Below, one piece after another: positions 1 to 11,109 of a stretch of 64,000 nt of DNA (the stretch's first letter is position 1; each line of letters starts with the position of its first letter). The DNA comes from Ilumatobacteraceae bacterium. GTDB lineage: Bacteria > Actinomycetota > Acidimicrobiia > Acidimicrobiales > Iamiaceae. Both the position numbers and the translations under genes were made by a program. Location of the stretch: NCBI GenBank assembly GCA_025463265.1, contig JAOBWH010000173.1:1-64000 (forward strand), written 5' to 3'. The notes below the pieces were generated by a model. That model was given only the letters and a program-made list of their open reading frames with translations, did not search any database and was not told the DNA's origin.

Positions 1-54
1 CCCTTTTTTCGGGGGGGGGGGGGTGGGGCAGGGGGGGGGGGGCACGGTTCTCGG
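1..54. other. Low-complexity homopolymer G-tract at window edge
   Basis: cccttttttcgggggggggggggtggggcaggggggggggggcac; unlike the rest of the window, likely contig-end artefact. Confidence 0.6.
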
Positions 55-153
55 TCATGGAGCCATGGTCGACGTCCATGTCCGATTCGGGCCTGGGCCC
101 GATCCCCCAGATGCCCGTGGGGGAGCCCCCCAGCGCGACGGCAGCGCCGGCCG

Positions 154-630
154 TCAGGCCAGGTAGCGGCTCAGGCTCTCCACGACGCACACCGGCTTGT
201 CGCCGCCCTCGCGCTCGACGGTGATGATCATCGTCGTGTCGATCCCGGTGATCACGCCGTCGCGCTCGACGTCGTCCACGGCCACCAGCTCCACGCCGCC
301 GCGCAGGCGCGACCCGACGGGCACCGGAGCGGGGAACCGGATCTTCCCGGTCCCTCGGTTGAGGCCGGCGGAGATCCCCCGCACCTCGACCACCTGCGGC
401 AGGAAGAGGTTGGTGAGCGACACGGTCAGGTAGCCGTGGGCGATCGGCCCGCCGAACGGGGACTCGGCGTTGGCGCGATCGACGTCGACGTGGATCCACT
501 GGAAGTCGCCGGTGGCCTCGGCGAACGTGTTCACCTGCTCCTGGGTCACCGTGGTCCAGTGGCTGAACCCGAGGTGGGTGCCGACGGCCGTGCGGACCGA
601 GTCGATCCCCTCGAAGGTGGTCACAGCCAT
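154..630 (-). CDS. MaoC-like (R)-specific enoyl-CoA hydratase / hot-dog dehydratase
   Basis: ORF 158 aa; MaoC-like motif FAEATGDFQWIHVD...GPIAHGYLTVSL. Confidence 0.85.
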   Translation of the reverse strand: MAVTTFEGIDSVRTAVGTHLGFSHWTTVTQEQVNTFAEATGDFQWIHVDVDRANAESPFGGPIAHGYLTVSLTNLFLPQVVEVRGISAGLNRGTGKIRFPAPVPVGSRLRGGVELVAVDDVERDGVITGIDTTMIITVEREGGDKPVCVVESLSRYLA

Positions 631-667
631 GTTCGTCGTCCTTCCGGAGGCCCTGGTCGCGATGCGA

Positions 668-1447
668 TCAGGGGTGCTGGGAGCTGGCGGAGATGATCTC
701 GCCGGTCAGGTAGCTCGAGTAGTCGCTGGCCAGGAAGACCATGACGTTGGCGATCTCCCACGGCTCGGCGTAGCGGCCGAAGGCCTCTCGCTCGGTGAGC
801 TCGGCGAGCAGCTCGTCGGTGGTCACCTTCGCCAGGAACGGGTGCATCGCCAGGCTGGGGGCGACGGCGTTGATCCGCACGTTGTGCGGGGCGGCCTCGA
901 TGGCCGCACAGCGGGTGAACGCCATCACGCCGGCCTTGGCCGCGGCGTAGTGCGCCTGCTCGGCCTGGGCCCGCCAGCCGAGGACCGACGCGTTGTTGAC
1001 GATGACGCCACCGCCCTGGGCGTACATCGCCTTGAGCACGGCGCGGGTGCACCGGAAGGTCCCGGTGAGGGTCACGTCGAGGACCGTCGCCCACTGCTCG
1101 TCGGTCATGTCGACCACCGCAGCCGAGCCGCCGAGACCGGCGTTGTTGATCATCACGTCGAGGCGCCCGAGCCGTTCGACCGCGGCGTCGACCAGCGCCT
1201 GGACCTGCACCTCGTCGGTGACGTTGCAGACCTGGGTGTCGGGCCGGGTGCCGGTCTCCTCCGCCAGCCGGTCGGCGGTCTCGCCGAGGCGCCGCTCGTG
1301 GAAGTCCGAGATGAGGACGGTGCCGCCCTCCTCGATGGCCTTGCGGGCGACAGCCGACCCGATGCCGGTGCCGGCCGCTGCGGTGACCACGACGGTCTTG
1401 CCGGCGAGGAGGCCGTGGCCCCCGACGTACGCGGGTGATTCAGGCAT
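668..1447 (-). CDS. SDR oxidoreductase, IpdF-like
   Basis: Rossmann TAAAGTGIGSA, NNAG, YAAAK motifs; adjacent to IpdE1-like ACAD as in Mtb Rv3559c-Rv3560c. Confidence 0.8.
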   Translation of the reverse strand: MPESPAYVGGHGLLAGKTVVVTAAAGTGIGSAVARKAIEEGGTVLISDFHERRLGETADRLAEETGTRPDTQVCNVTDEVQVQALVDAAVERLGRLDVMINNAGLGGSAAVVDMTDEQWATVLDVTLTGTFRCTRAVLKAMYAQGGGVIVNNASVLGWRAQAEQAHYAAAKAGVMAFTRCAAIEAAPHNVRINAVAPSLAMHPFLAKVTTDELLAELTEREAFGRYAEPWEIANVMVFLASDYSSYLTGEIISASSQHP

Positions 1448-2647
1448 TCAGGACGGCTCCTTGGGCAGGCCGAGCGCGCGCTCGCCGATGATGTTGCGCT
1501 GGATCTCGTTCGATCCGGCGTAGATGGTGTCGCTCCGGGTGAAGAGGAACAGGCGCTGCAGGGCGGTGAGCTCGTAGCCCTCCCCCGGTGCGACGGCCTG
1601 TTCGCCCAGGAGCGCGTCGGCGCCGAGCACGTCCATGGCGAGCTCGCCGAGGTCGCGGTGCCAGGTCGCCCAGTAGAGCTTGGTGATCATGGCGGCGGGC
1701 GGGACCCGGGCTGCGTCGTCGGGCCCCGACAGCACGCGCAGCGTGTTCCACCGCATGATGTCGAGGCCGCTCTGGGCCGCGGCGAGGCGCTGGCGGACGA
1801 CCGGGTCATCGGCCTTCCCGTTGCGCTTGGCGATGGCGATCACCTCCTCCAGCTCGTTGCGGAACGCCATCTGCTGGCCGAGGGTCGAGGCGCCCCGCTC
1901 GAACGCAAGCGTCCCCATGGCGGTCCGCCACCCGTTGTCCACGCCGCCGACGACATCGACCCCCTTGGCGAGGGCGTGGTCGAAGAAGACCTCGTTGAAC
2001 TCGCTGGTGCCGGTGACCTGGCGGATCGGCCGGATCTCCACGCCCTCCTGCCGGAGCGGCATCAAGAAGTAGGTGATGCCGCGGTGCTTGGGCCGGGCGT
2101 CGCGGTCGGTCCGGGCGAGCACGAAGACCCAGTCGGACCAGTGGGCGAGCGAGGTCCAGACCTTCTGGCCGGTGATGCGCCAGTCGTCGCCGTCGGGCTC
2201 GGCGCGGGTCTGGACGTTGGCCAGGTCCGAGCCGGCGTCGGGCTCGCTGTAGCCCTGGGCCCACAGCTCGGTCCCGGCCACGATGGCCGGGAGGAACCGC
2301 TGCTGCTGATCGGCGGTGCCGAAGTGCATGATCGTCGGGCCGGCGAGGCCCTCGCCGATGTGGCCCAGGCGTCCCGGGCCGCCGGCGCGGGCGTACTCCT
2401 CGAACCAGATGACCTGCTGGTGCAGGCTGAGGCCCCGGCCTCCGTGCTCCTCGGGCCAGCCGACGCAGTTCCAGCCGCTGGCGCCGAGGTGGCGCTCCCA
2501 CGCGAGCCGCTCGTCGAACAGGGCGTGCTCGTCACCGGGTCCGCCCCGGCCCTTGACGACGGCGTGGTCGCCGTCGAGCTGCTCGGTGAGCCAGCTCCGG
2601 GCTTCGGCGCGGAACGCCTCGTCCTCGTCAGAGAAGCGCAGATCCAT
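1448..2647 (-). CDS. Acyl-CoA dehydrogenase, FadE30/IpdE1-like
   Basis: ORF 399 aa; ACAD motifs (YSEPDAGSDLANVQTRA, GQKVWTS, NEIQRNIIGERALGLPKEP). Confidence 0.85.
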   Translation of the reverse strand: MDLRFSDEDEAFRAEARSWLTEQLDGDHAVVKGRGGPGDEHALFDERLAWERHLGASGWNCVGWPEEHGGRGLSLHQQVIWFEEYARAGGPGRLGHIGEGLAGPTIMHFGTADQQQRFLPAIVAGTELWAQGYSEPDAGSDLANVQTRAEPDGDDWRITGQKVWTSLAHWSDWVFVLARTDRDARPKHRGITYFLMPLRQEGVEIRPIRQVTGTSEFNEVFFDHALAKGVDVVGGVDNGWRTAMGTLAFERGASTLGQQMAFRNELEEVIAIAKRNGKADDPVVRQRLAAAQSGLDIMRWNTLRVLSGPDDAARVPPAAMITKLYWATWHRDLGELAMDVLGADALLGEQAVAPGEGYELTALQRLFLFTRSDTIYAGSNEIQRNIIGERALGLPKEPS

Positions 2648-2666
2648 GGTCGGAACCTACTGCGAC

Positions 2667-2681
2667 CTGACGAGGTGTCAG
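2667..2681. promoter_or_regulatory. Palindromic operator-like site CTGACGAGGTGTCAG
   Basis: One half-site mismatch from the 15-bp palindrome repeated in this window; 20 bp upstream of the ACAD start. Confidence 0.6.
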
Positions 2682-3844
2682 AAACCGAGCGATGCCTGTT
2701 CGGCCGCCGGCTCGACCGTGCGGACGAACGCCCGCGCCTGCTCGAGGCGGGCCGGGTCGTAACCGGCCCACTTGGCCTGGGGGATCTCCTCGTGGGCGAC
2801 CTCCACGAAGCCCTTCCGGGCGAAGAAGGCGGCGGCCGCATCGGACACGGTGACCGCGAACACCGACGCCAGCCCGATGGCTGCCGCCTGCTCCACGAGG
2901 CCGTCGATGAGCAAGGCGCCTGCGCCGGCCCCCGAGAACCGGCTCACGGTGTAGAGGCAGGCGACCTCGCCCAACCCGTGGTCGCGGTAGGTGTCCGCAT
3001 CGAGGCTCACGATGCCCGCCAGGTGACCGCTGCCGACCACCCGGGCGCCGAGGCCGCCGACCGCGAGCCGGGCGACCTCCGTGCGCGTCCGCGGCCGCAG
3101 CAGGCCGTCGGCAGTGCCCTGGGCGACAAGCCGCTCGACCGCAGGGAGATCGTCGACGCGCAGCCGCCCGAGGGCGACGTAGCTGCCGCTGGTGAACAGG
3201 GTCCCGGCGCCGTCGAACGTGAACAGCTCCCGGTCGATGTCCTCGGGGCGACACAGGTTGACGTTGACGACGCCCCCGTCGAGCGCGGTCTGGAGCGCCG
3301 CGACGATGGCCCCGTCCTGGCGATCGGCCAGCTGCGTCCGGAACGCCTCGGCATGGGTCTCGATGTCGGCGAAGCTCCGCGGCGGCCGGCCCCACCCGCC
3401 GCGCTCGTCGGTGAGCACCAGCTTCCGCGCCCGCACGGCCACGGCGAGGCGGGCGCCCGCGGCGGCCTCCTCGCCCGGCTCGGTGCTCACCACCACCTCC
3501 CGCCGATCGGTGATGGCCAGCCAGAGCTCGGCGAGCCACCCGGCGCTCAGCTCCCCCGCCGGCGCATCGAGCACGACCGGCTCGGCGGGCAGCGATGCCC
3601 GGACGTCGGCGCCGTGCGCCACGCCCCGGTCGACCACGAGCAGCAGCCGGCCCCGGCTCTCGGCCAACGAGTCCGCGGCGCGCCGCACGGCTTCGAGGGT
3701 CGCGGCGCCGGGGGAGCCGATCGCGGCGACGATCGTCTCGGCGGCGAACTCATCGACGTAGAACGCACGCTCCGACGCCGGGACCAGATCGTCACGGTCG
3801 GGCAGGCCGTCGATGGTCGACGGGAGAGGCGCGGCATCGGACAT
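2678..3844 (-). CDS. ArgA-like N-acetyltransferase: GNAT domain fused to a divergent amino-acid-kinase-like N-terminal region
   Basis: C-terminal GEVACLYTVSRFSGAGAGALLIDGLVEQAAAIGLASVFAVTVSDAAAAFFARKGF resembles ArgA GNAT; N-term VDEFAAETIVAAIGSPGAATLEAVRRAADSL region kinase-like. Confidence 0.6.
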   Translation of the reverse strand: MSDAAPLPSTIDGLPDRDDLVPASERAFYVDEFAAETIVAAIGSPGAATLEAVRRAADSLAESRGRLLLVVDRGVAHGADVRASLPAEPVVLDAPAGELSAGWLAELWLAITDRREVVVSTEPGEEAAAGARLAVAVRARKLVLTDERGGWGRPPRSFADIETHAEAFRTQLADRQDGAIVAALQTALDGGVVNVNLCRPEDIDRELFTFDGAGTLFTSGSYVALGRLRVDDLPAVERLVAQGTADGLLRPRTRTEVARLAVGGLGARVVGSGHLAGIVSLDADTYRDHGLGEVACLYTVSRFSGAGAGALLIDGLVEQAAAIGLASVFAVTVSDAAAAFFARKGFVEVAHEEIPQAKWAGYDPARLEQARAFVRTVEPAAEQASLGF

Positions 3845-3965
3845 GAGGCGCCAAGTCTGACCGATGCGCCCCCGATCGCCCAAGGATCATCGCCCCAGGC
3901 CACGGGGGTCGCACGGTGGCCGGTGTGACCAGAGGACACACGCACCCGGGGAGTAGTGTCGTCGG

Positions 3966-4415
3966 ATGCGAATCCGGGCACTTCTGATCGTCGCCGCAGC
4001 GACCGTGGCCACTGCTGGCTGCGGGAACGGCGAGCCGGCCACCCCCATCACCCAGGTCACCTCGGCCGCACCTGCTGGCGAGGGCACGCCCGCCGGCCCC
4101 GACCTCTCCGCCGAGGAGTTCACCGACCTCAGCGGCGAGTCCACCGTCGTCGTCCAGGCCCGCGACAACAGCTTCGTGAAGCCCTACATCGAGGTGTCCG
4201 CCGGCACCAAGGTCGACTTCACCAACAAGGGCCGCAACCAGCACAACGTCGTTCCCGTCACCGAGGGGGCGTTCGCGCAGATCCCCTCCGAGGCCTTCCA
4301 GCCCAAAGACCAGGACGCCATCACCTTCACGGTCCCCGGCGACTACGCCTACTACTGCTCGCTCCACGGCACCCCCGACAAGGGCATGATCGGCGCCATC
4401 CGCGTCCTCGGGTAG
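3966..4415 (+). CDS. Secreted lipoprotein cupredoxin (plastocyanin-like)
   Basis: Lipobox ATAGC; NQHNVVP and YYCSLHGTPDKGM type-1 copper ligands. Confidence 0.85.
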   Translation: MRIRALLIVAAATVATAGCGNGEPATPITQVTSAAPAGEGTPAGPDLSAEEFTDLSGESTVVVQARDNSFVKPYIEVSAGTKVDFTNKGRNQHNVVPVTEGAFAQIPSEAFQPKDQDAITFTVPGDYAYYCSLHGTPDKGMIGAIRVLG

Positions 4416-4438
4416 CGGCCCGAGAGCCAGCCGAGGGA

Positions 4439-5464
4439 TCAGTCGGCTCCGCTGCCGGCGGCGTCGGAAGCCTCGGCCTCTTCCCGGGTGGGGAGCGGGC
4501 CCGAGGCGAAGAGGTCCTCCTCCTCGCGGTTCGAGGCGAGGTCGCAGACGACGCCACGCTTGATGCACCCGTCGATCTCGCGCTGGAGCCCCGCCGGGTC
4601 CCAGGCGTTCAAGAAGTCGCCGTGGGCGGAGTAGATCGTGCCCGACGCCAGCTTCAGGTCGTGGCCCTCGCCCCAGACCGGGAAGCGGTACGACGCAGTC
4701 AGCTGGGGGATGTGCACCGGATGGGTGGCCGGGCACGCCCCTCCCGCGGAGTAGGTGGCGTGGGACTGGTGGTCCTCGCTGTCGAGGTACTCGCCGTCCC
4801 AGCAGTCCTGGAAGGTGAGCACCAGGTGCAGCGGGGCGCCCGCCGGGCACACCGGCGGATCGTCGCTGAGGTGGGTGCGGGACCCACAGGTCCAGCCGGT
4901 GGCCTCGCCGGGCTGCGGCTCCGAGGCGGTCTGATCGCCGGCGATGAGCGCGAGGCCGAAGGGGAAGGGCTCCACGTCCTGGGGATCCACGCCCGGCGCA
5001 GCTCGGTAGTAGGCGTGCAGGTCCATGGGCTCGACGACCTCGTCGTGGTCGTAGAGCGCCGGCTGCCAGTACGCCGCGGTGTCGACCGCCTTGTCACAGG
5101 TGGTCTCGCCATCGGCCAGCTCCTCCGGCGTGGAGCGCTCATCGGTGGAGGTCGCCCCGTAGAAGTCGTGCTGGTGCGACATGCCCTCCATGCCGAAGTG
5201 CACGATCGGGTCGTTGGGGCCGGAGTGGCTGAAGTCGCACCCGACCACGAACTGCCCCGTGCGGCCCTGGGGGCCGATCCAGCGCTCCGGGTTGGCCGGG
5301 AGCTCCGGACCGGCGGGCTTGATCGACCGCTCGGTCCAGGGCACCGGGTCCCTGCTGGTGGTGTCGTCGGAACCGTCGCCGAGGGCCACCGCCACCGAGA
5401 CGGACGCCACGATGGCGACCGCCCCGGCGATGGCGACGAGCGCCCGCCGGCGGCCCGTGCTCAA
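4439..5464 (-). CDS. DUF1996-like secreted protein
   Basis: N-terminal TM then CDFSHSGPNDPIVHFGMEGMSHQHDFYGA, HLSDDPPVCPAG...QDCWDG; TTG start overlapping upstream stop (TTGA). Confidence 0.7.
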   Translation of the reverse strand: MSTGRRRALVAIAGAVAIVASVSVAVALGDGSDDTTSRDPVPWTERSIKPAGPELPANPERWIGPQGRTGQFVVGCDFSHSGPNDPIVHFGMEGMSHQHDFYGATSTDERSTPEELADGETTCDKAVDTAAYWQPALYDHDEVVEPMDLHAYYRAAPGVDPQDVEPFPFGLALIAGDQTASEPQPGEATGWTCGSRTHLSDDPPVCPAGAPLHLVLTFQDCWDGEYLDSEDHQSHATYSAGGACPATHPVHIPQLTASYRFPVWGEGHDLKLASGTIYSAHGDFLNAWDPAGLQREIDGCIKRGVVCDLASNREEEDLFASGPLPTREEAEASDAAGSGAD

Positions 5465-6888
5465 TTGCTGGGCTTGGTCGGCACCTTGATGGCGTCGACG
5501 TCGGGCTTCTCGGGGCCTTGGAAGACCGGTGCCGGCGCGGTGGCGGCGTCGGCCATGGTCTCCTGGGCCTCCGGCTCCGGCGTCGACTGGTACTTGTCCT
5601 TCGGCGGGGCGGGGGCCTGCTCGTTGATCAGGACCAGCAGGTCGAGGCCGTCCTTCTCGAAGTCGCCGCCGTTGCCGTCGCCCTCGCAGGGTGCGAGCCC
5701 CTCGAGGTCGGCCGGGGCGCTGCTCGTGAAGACGTTGTCCGAGAAGCAGTTGTCGAGGTCCGCGGTGGTGGCGGACTCGTCGTCGAGCGGGATGGTGCCC
5801 GATGCCAGGTCGGCGAGGCCGGAGCCCGACACGTCGTTGCCGGTGATGGCGTTGCCGGTGGCGTTCCACAGCACGATGTCGGGGATGTCGCCCTCGGCGG
5901 GGAGCTCGTCGTCGCGGGTCTCCTCGCAGGGGGTCTCCAGCTCGCTCGCCGGTGGGACCACGTCGCTGGCGTCCTCCTCGGGGAACGGCACGGCGGCGAT
6001 GCCGGTGCGGTCGTGGTCGTACACGAGGTTGCGCTCGATCTGGTTGTTGATCGAGCCGGCGAGGAGGATGCCGTTGCCCTGGGCCAGCAGGGCGACGTCG
6101 ATGGCCGGGGCCTCGTCGTTGTTGTTGTCGTACACCGTGTTGCCCACGATGGTGTTCGACCGGCCGGGGTAGCAGAGCTCGTAGGAGCCCGAGTTCGGGA
6201 CCACGCCGGCCCGGTTGTACCGGAACGTCGAGTTGATGATGTAGAGCTCGCCACCCGAGTTGGTGCCGGAGTAGCCGAGTCCGTTGTGCTCGGACACGAC
6301 GTTGTCGATCACGGCGTCGCACTCGTAGCACTCACCGATGTAGAACCCGGCGTCGGGGCTGCCCGACCCCAGGCTGTTGTCGATCTGGCCGTGGTAGGCG
6401 TCGAAGGCGTAGATGCCGTAGTCGCCGTTGCGGTACGCCGTCAGGTAGGACGCGTGGTAGCGGTCCGATCCGGTCCAGAAGAAGCCGTTGGACACGTAGT
6501 TCTTGGCGGTCATGTTCTCGACCGTCACGCCGTCGGTGTCGAGGACGCGGATGCCGTTCTCGAGCTTGAACTCGCCGTCGAGGATGACGTTGTTGCGGTC
6601 CAGGCCCCGGATGGTGATGTCGGGGGTGGTGACGTCGACAGCCTCGTTGTAGGTGCCCTCGCTGATGAGGACGAGGTCGCCCTTCTCCGCCGCATCGACG
6701 GCTTCTTGGATCGTCTTGTAGTCCGCGGGCACGGCGATGGTGGAGCCCTCGCCGGAGCCGCCGGACGCCTTGGTGGTGGACGACGGGCTGGCGCCGCCAC
6801 CACCGTCGCTGCCGCAGCCGACGGCCGCGGTGGTGATGGCCGCGAAGGCCGCAGCGGCGCCGAAGAGGCGCCAGGTCCGGGTGTGCAT
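5461..6888 (-). CDS. Right-handed parallel beta-helix repeat lipoprotein (NosD/pectate-lyase-like fold)
   Basis: Lipobox AVGC; repeated N-I-V/G-N-x-V solenoid strands (VIDNVVSEHNGLGYSG, NTIVGNTVYDNNND, NQIERNLVYDHDRTG). Confidence 0.8.
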   Translation of the reverse strand: MHTRTWRLFGAAAAFAAITTAAVGCGSDGGGGASPSSTTKASGGSGEGSTIAVPADYKTIQEAVDAAEKGDLVLISEGTYNEAVDVTTPDITIRGLDRNNVILDGEFKLENGIRVLDTDGVTVENMTAKNYVSNGFFWTGSDRYHASYLTAYRNGDYGIYAFDAYHGQIDNSLGSGSPDAGFYIGECYECDAVIDNVVSEHNGLGYSGTNSGGELYIINSTFRYNRAGVVPNSGSYELCYPGRSNTIVGNTVYDNNNDEAPAIDVALLAQGNGILLAGSINNQIERNLVYDHDRTGIAAVPFPEEDASDVVPPASELETPCEETRDDELPAEGDIPDIVLWNATGNAITGNDVSGSGLADLASGTIPLDDESATTADLDNCFSDNVFTSSAPADLEGLAPCEGDGNGGDFEKDGLDLLVLINEQAPAPPKDKYQSTPEPEAQETMADAATAPAPVFQGPEKPDVDAIKVPTKPSN

Positions 6889-7089
6889 CGCTTTCCCCCT
6901 TGTGGGCAACGACGTGTTGCCAGAGAACACAGTGCGGCCATCCTGCCACAGCGTTCTGTCCACCTCCCGGAGAAGTGCGGTGGCACCTGACACCCCAACC
7001 CGGACGGAATCCTCGGGGCAGCTCCTCACCCGAGCGGGTGAGCGGGCGGCACCCGGACGTCCGAGGAGGCGTGACCCCGCCCGGTGCGC

Positions 7090-8001
7090 CTAGTAGCGCA
7101 GCCCCGGGGCCCGGGTGAAGAAGATGTCGGTCGCCAGCTGCTGGCCCAGCTTGGTGGCGTCCCAGCGCTTGCCCTTGTTGTTGAGCGTGGGGCCGTCGGC
7201 CCAGCCCTTCATCAGGATGATGTTCTCGGCGACCGCCCGGATGACCTGCCCGGTCACGTGCTGCGACTCGTCGGAGGCGAGCCACGCCACCAGCGGCGAC
7301 GACACGGACGGATCCATGCGGTTCCACTCCCCGTCCGGCACGTCGTCGGCCTCGATGACCTCGGGGGCGCCGGGCATGGTGCCGGTGATGCGCGTGGCGG
7401 CGGCGGGGCCGACGCAGTTGACCGTGACGCCGAGCTTGGCGAGCTCGAGGCTCAGCGTCTGGGTCATGCCGGCGATGCCGGCCTTGGCGGTCGCGTAGTT
7501 GGTCTGGCCGAAGTTGCCGACGAGGCCGGCGCCCGAGGTCGTGTTGATGATGCGCCCGGTGAGCGCCTCGCCGCCCTTGCTGCGGTCACGCCAGTGGCGG
7601 GCCGCCCAGTGCGACGGCGCCCAGGTGCCCTTGACGTGCACGGCGATCACGGCGTCGAAGTCACCTTCGGACATGTTCCAGATGGCGGAGTCGCGCACGA
7701 TGCCGGCGTTGTTCACCAGCACGTCGAGCTGGCCGTAGGCGTCGATGGCCTGCTGGACCATCCGGCCGGCCCCCTCGTAGTCCGCGACGTTCTCGTAGTT
7801 GGCGACGGCCTCGCCCCCGCGCTCGGTGATGATGTCGACGGTGAGGTCGGCGTCTTTGCCCTGGCCCTCGCCCTTCACCGACACGCCGAGGTCGTTCACC
7901 ACGACCTTGGCGCCGTGCTTGGCCAGCTCCAGCGCATGGCCTCGGCCGATGCCGTGCCCGGCCCCCGTGACGATCGCAACCTTGCCGTCGAGCATGCCCA
8001 T
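7090..8001 (-). CDS. SDR family oxidoreductase (3-hydroxyacyl-CoA dehydrogenase-like)
   Basis: TGAGHGIGRGHA, NNAGIVRD, YATAK motifs. Confidence 0.85.
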   Translation of the reverse strand: MGMLDGKVAIVTGAGHGIGRGHALELAKHGAKVVVNDLGVSVKGEGQGKDADLTVDIITERGGEAVANYENVADYEGAGRMVQQAIDAYGQLDVLVNNAGIVRDSAIWNMSEGDFDAVIAVHVKGTWAPSHWAARHWRDRSKGGEALTGRIINTTSGAGLVGNFGQTNYATAKAGIAGMTQTLSLELAKLGVTVNCVGPAAATRITGTMPGAPEVIEADDVPDGEWNRMDPSVSSPLVAWLASDESQHVTGQVIRAVAENIILMKGWADGPTLNNKGKRWDATKLGQQLATDIFFTRAPGLRY

Positions 8002-8072
8002 GGGTCTCCGCGCCTCCGCGTGTCGTGGTGGTTCGAGCGATCCCCGTGGTGCGAGATCGCCCGCCGTCGTTT

Positions 8073-8087
8073 CTGACGAGGCGTCAG
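8073..8087. promoter_or_regulatory. Palindromic operator-like site CTGACGAGGCGTCAG
   Basis: 6-3-6 palindrome in divergent SDR/ABC intergenic region; abuts minus-strand TAGGAT (-10-like). Confidence 0.7.
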
Positions 8088-8141
8088 ATCCTAGGAGAAC
8101 CGGTTTCCCCGCCCCACATCCGGCTCCGTAGGGTCGACGAC

Positions 8142-9980
<1,839 letters not shown>

Positions 9981-10042
9981 CCCCGGGGCTCCACCTCGCT
10001 GCTCGGGTTCGTGAAGGGATTCACCATTGACGGATCCAAGAC

Positions 10043-10058
10043 TTGAGCGTACGCTCAA
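10043..10058. promoter_or_regulatory. Perfect 16-bp palindrome TTGAGCGTACGCTCAA (TetR-type operator candidate)
   Basis: Seen directly; upstream of three-gene operon ending in a TetR gene. Confidence 0.7.
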
Positions 10059-10078
10059 TGCAGTTGCTCAAAGCAACC

Positions 10079-10095
10079 GCTCAAATACCTTGAGC
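10079..10095. promoter_or_regulatory. Second inverted repeat GCTCAA-N5-TTGAGC
   Basis: Same half-site as 10043-10058 in opposite orientation, 21 bp upstream of the start codon. Confidence 0.5.
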
Positions 10096-10115
10096 ACAAC
10101 GTCAAGGAGGACGTC

Positions 10116-10538
10116 ATGAACTACCTGGTCCCCGTGTACGCCACCTACCTGGTCGCCGCCATCGGCCTCGTCGCCTGGCTCGCCACCACCCTCTACCGCA
10201 ACGGCGCCGTCTTCCTGACCGACGTCTTCCCGGACCGGCCCGACATGGCCAACGCGGTGAACCACCTGCTGGTCACCGGGTTCGCCATGTTCAACCTGGG
10301 CTACGGCTTCTTCCTCATGAGCACCGGCGAGGCCGTCGATGCCACCGGAGCGTTCGAGGTCCTGGCCCGCAAGCTCGGCATCTTGCTGGTGAGCCTGGCG
10401 GTGTTCCACTTCGGCAACATGATCGTGCTGCACAAGATCGCCGCCTCGCGGCGCCAGCGGGACCTCGTCCCGCCCATCGCCCCGCAGCGCTGGGTCACCG
10501 AGCCCGAGACCGGAGCGGCTCCCTCGGGAGCGTTCTGA
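10116..10538 (+). CDS. Small integral membrane protein
   Basis: ORF 140 aa with 3-4 hydrophobic segments; SD aaggagg; overlaps next ORF by ATGA. Confidence 0.8.
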   Translation: MNYLVPVYATYLVAAIGLVAWLATTLYRNGAVFLTDVFPDRPDMANAVNHLLVTGFAMFNLGYGFFLMSTGEAVDATGAFEVLARKLGILLVSLAVFHFGNMIVLHKIAASRRQRDLVPPIAPQRWVTEPETGAAPSGAF

Positions 10539-11047
10539 TGACCACGATCCAGGCGGCGGAACGTGGCGGCTCCCGGGAGGGGGCCGCCATGCCCGCGTCC
10601 CTGGCCGTCTACTACGACCCCACGTGCGAGCTGTGCCGCCGCTGCCGGGCCTGGCTCGAGGTCCAGCCCACGTGGGTCCCCGTCACCTTCGTGGCCGCCA
10701 CCCAGGCGGAGGCCCAGGTCCTCCTCCCCCAGATCCCGTGGCTCGGCACCGAGCTGGTGGTGGTGGCCGACGACGGTGCGACGTGGATCGGTCCGGCGGC
10801 GTTCCTCACCTGCCTCTGGGCCACGCGCCGGTACCGGGGCTGGTCGCACCGGCTCGCCGGCCCGTCGTTCGCACCCCTGGCCGAACGGTTCTTCCACTCG
10901 ATCTCGTCCAACCGCAGTCGCATCGCCGCCTTCCTCGCCGCCGACGACTGCACGGACGGAGCGTGCCGCCACCACGTCGACCCCACGCTGGGCCTGCCCC
11001 CGAACCGGTGCGGTCCGCCGTGGAGCGACGGACCGGGTGCCTGGTGA
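10538..11047 (+). CDS. DCC-family (DUF393-like) thiol-disulfide oxidoreductase-like protein
   Basis: YYDPTCELCRRCRAWLE N-terminal motif. Confidence 0.75.
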   Translation: MTTIQAAERGGSREGAAMPASLAVYYDPTCELCRRCRAWLEVQPTWVPVTFVAATQAEAQVLLPQIPWLGTELVVVADDGATWIGPAAFLTCLWATRRYRGWSHRLAGPSFAPLAERFFHSISSNRSRIAAFLAADDCTDGACRHHVDPTLGLPPNRCGPPWSDGPGAW

Positions 11048-11109
11048 GCCTGCGCGCCCGGCCCGGGTGCGATGATGCACCTCAGCCCGCCCGACCACAG
11101 GAGGTGGCC

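Noticed and set aside
520-533. GCGAACGTGTTCAC resembling a KstR core
   Set aside because: Inside the MaoC coding region, outer T/A positions do not match, and not near a promoter.
1658-3928. 756-aa plus-strand ORF
   Set aside because: Antisense to the ACAD and ArgA-like genes; composition typical of GC-driven spurious ORFs.
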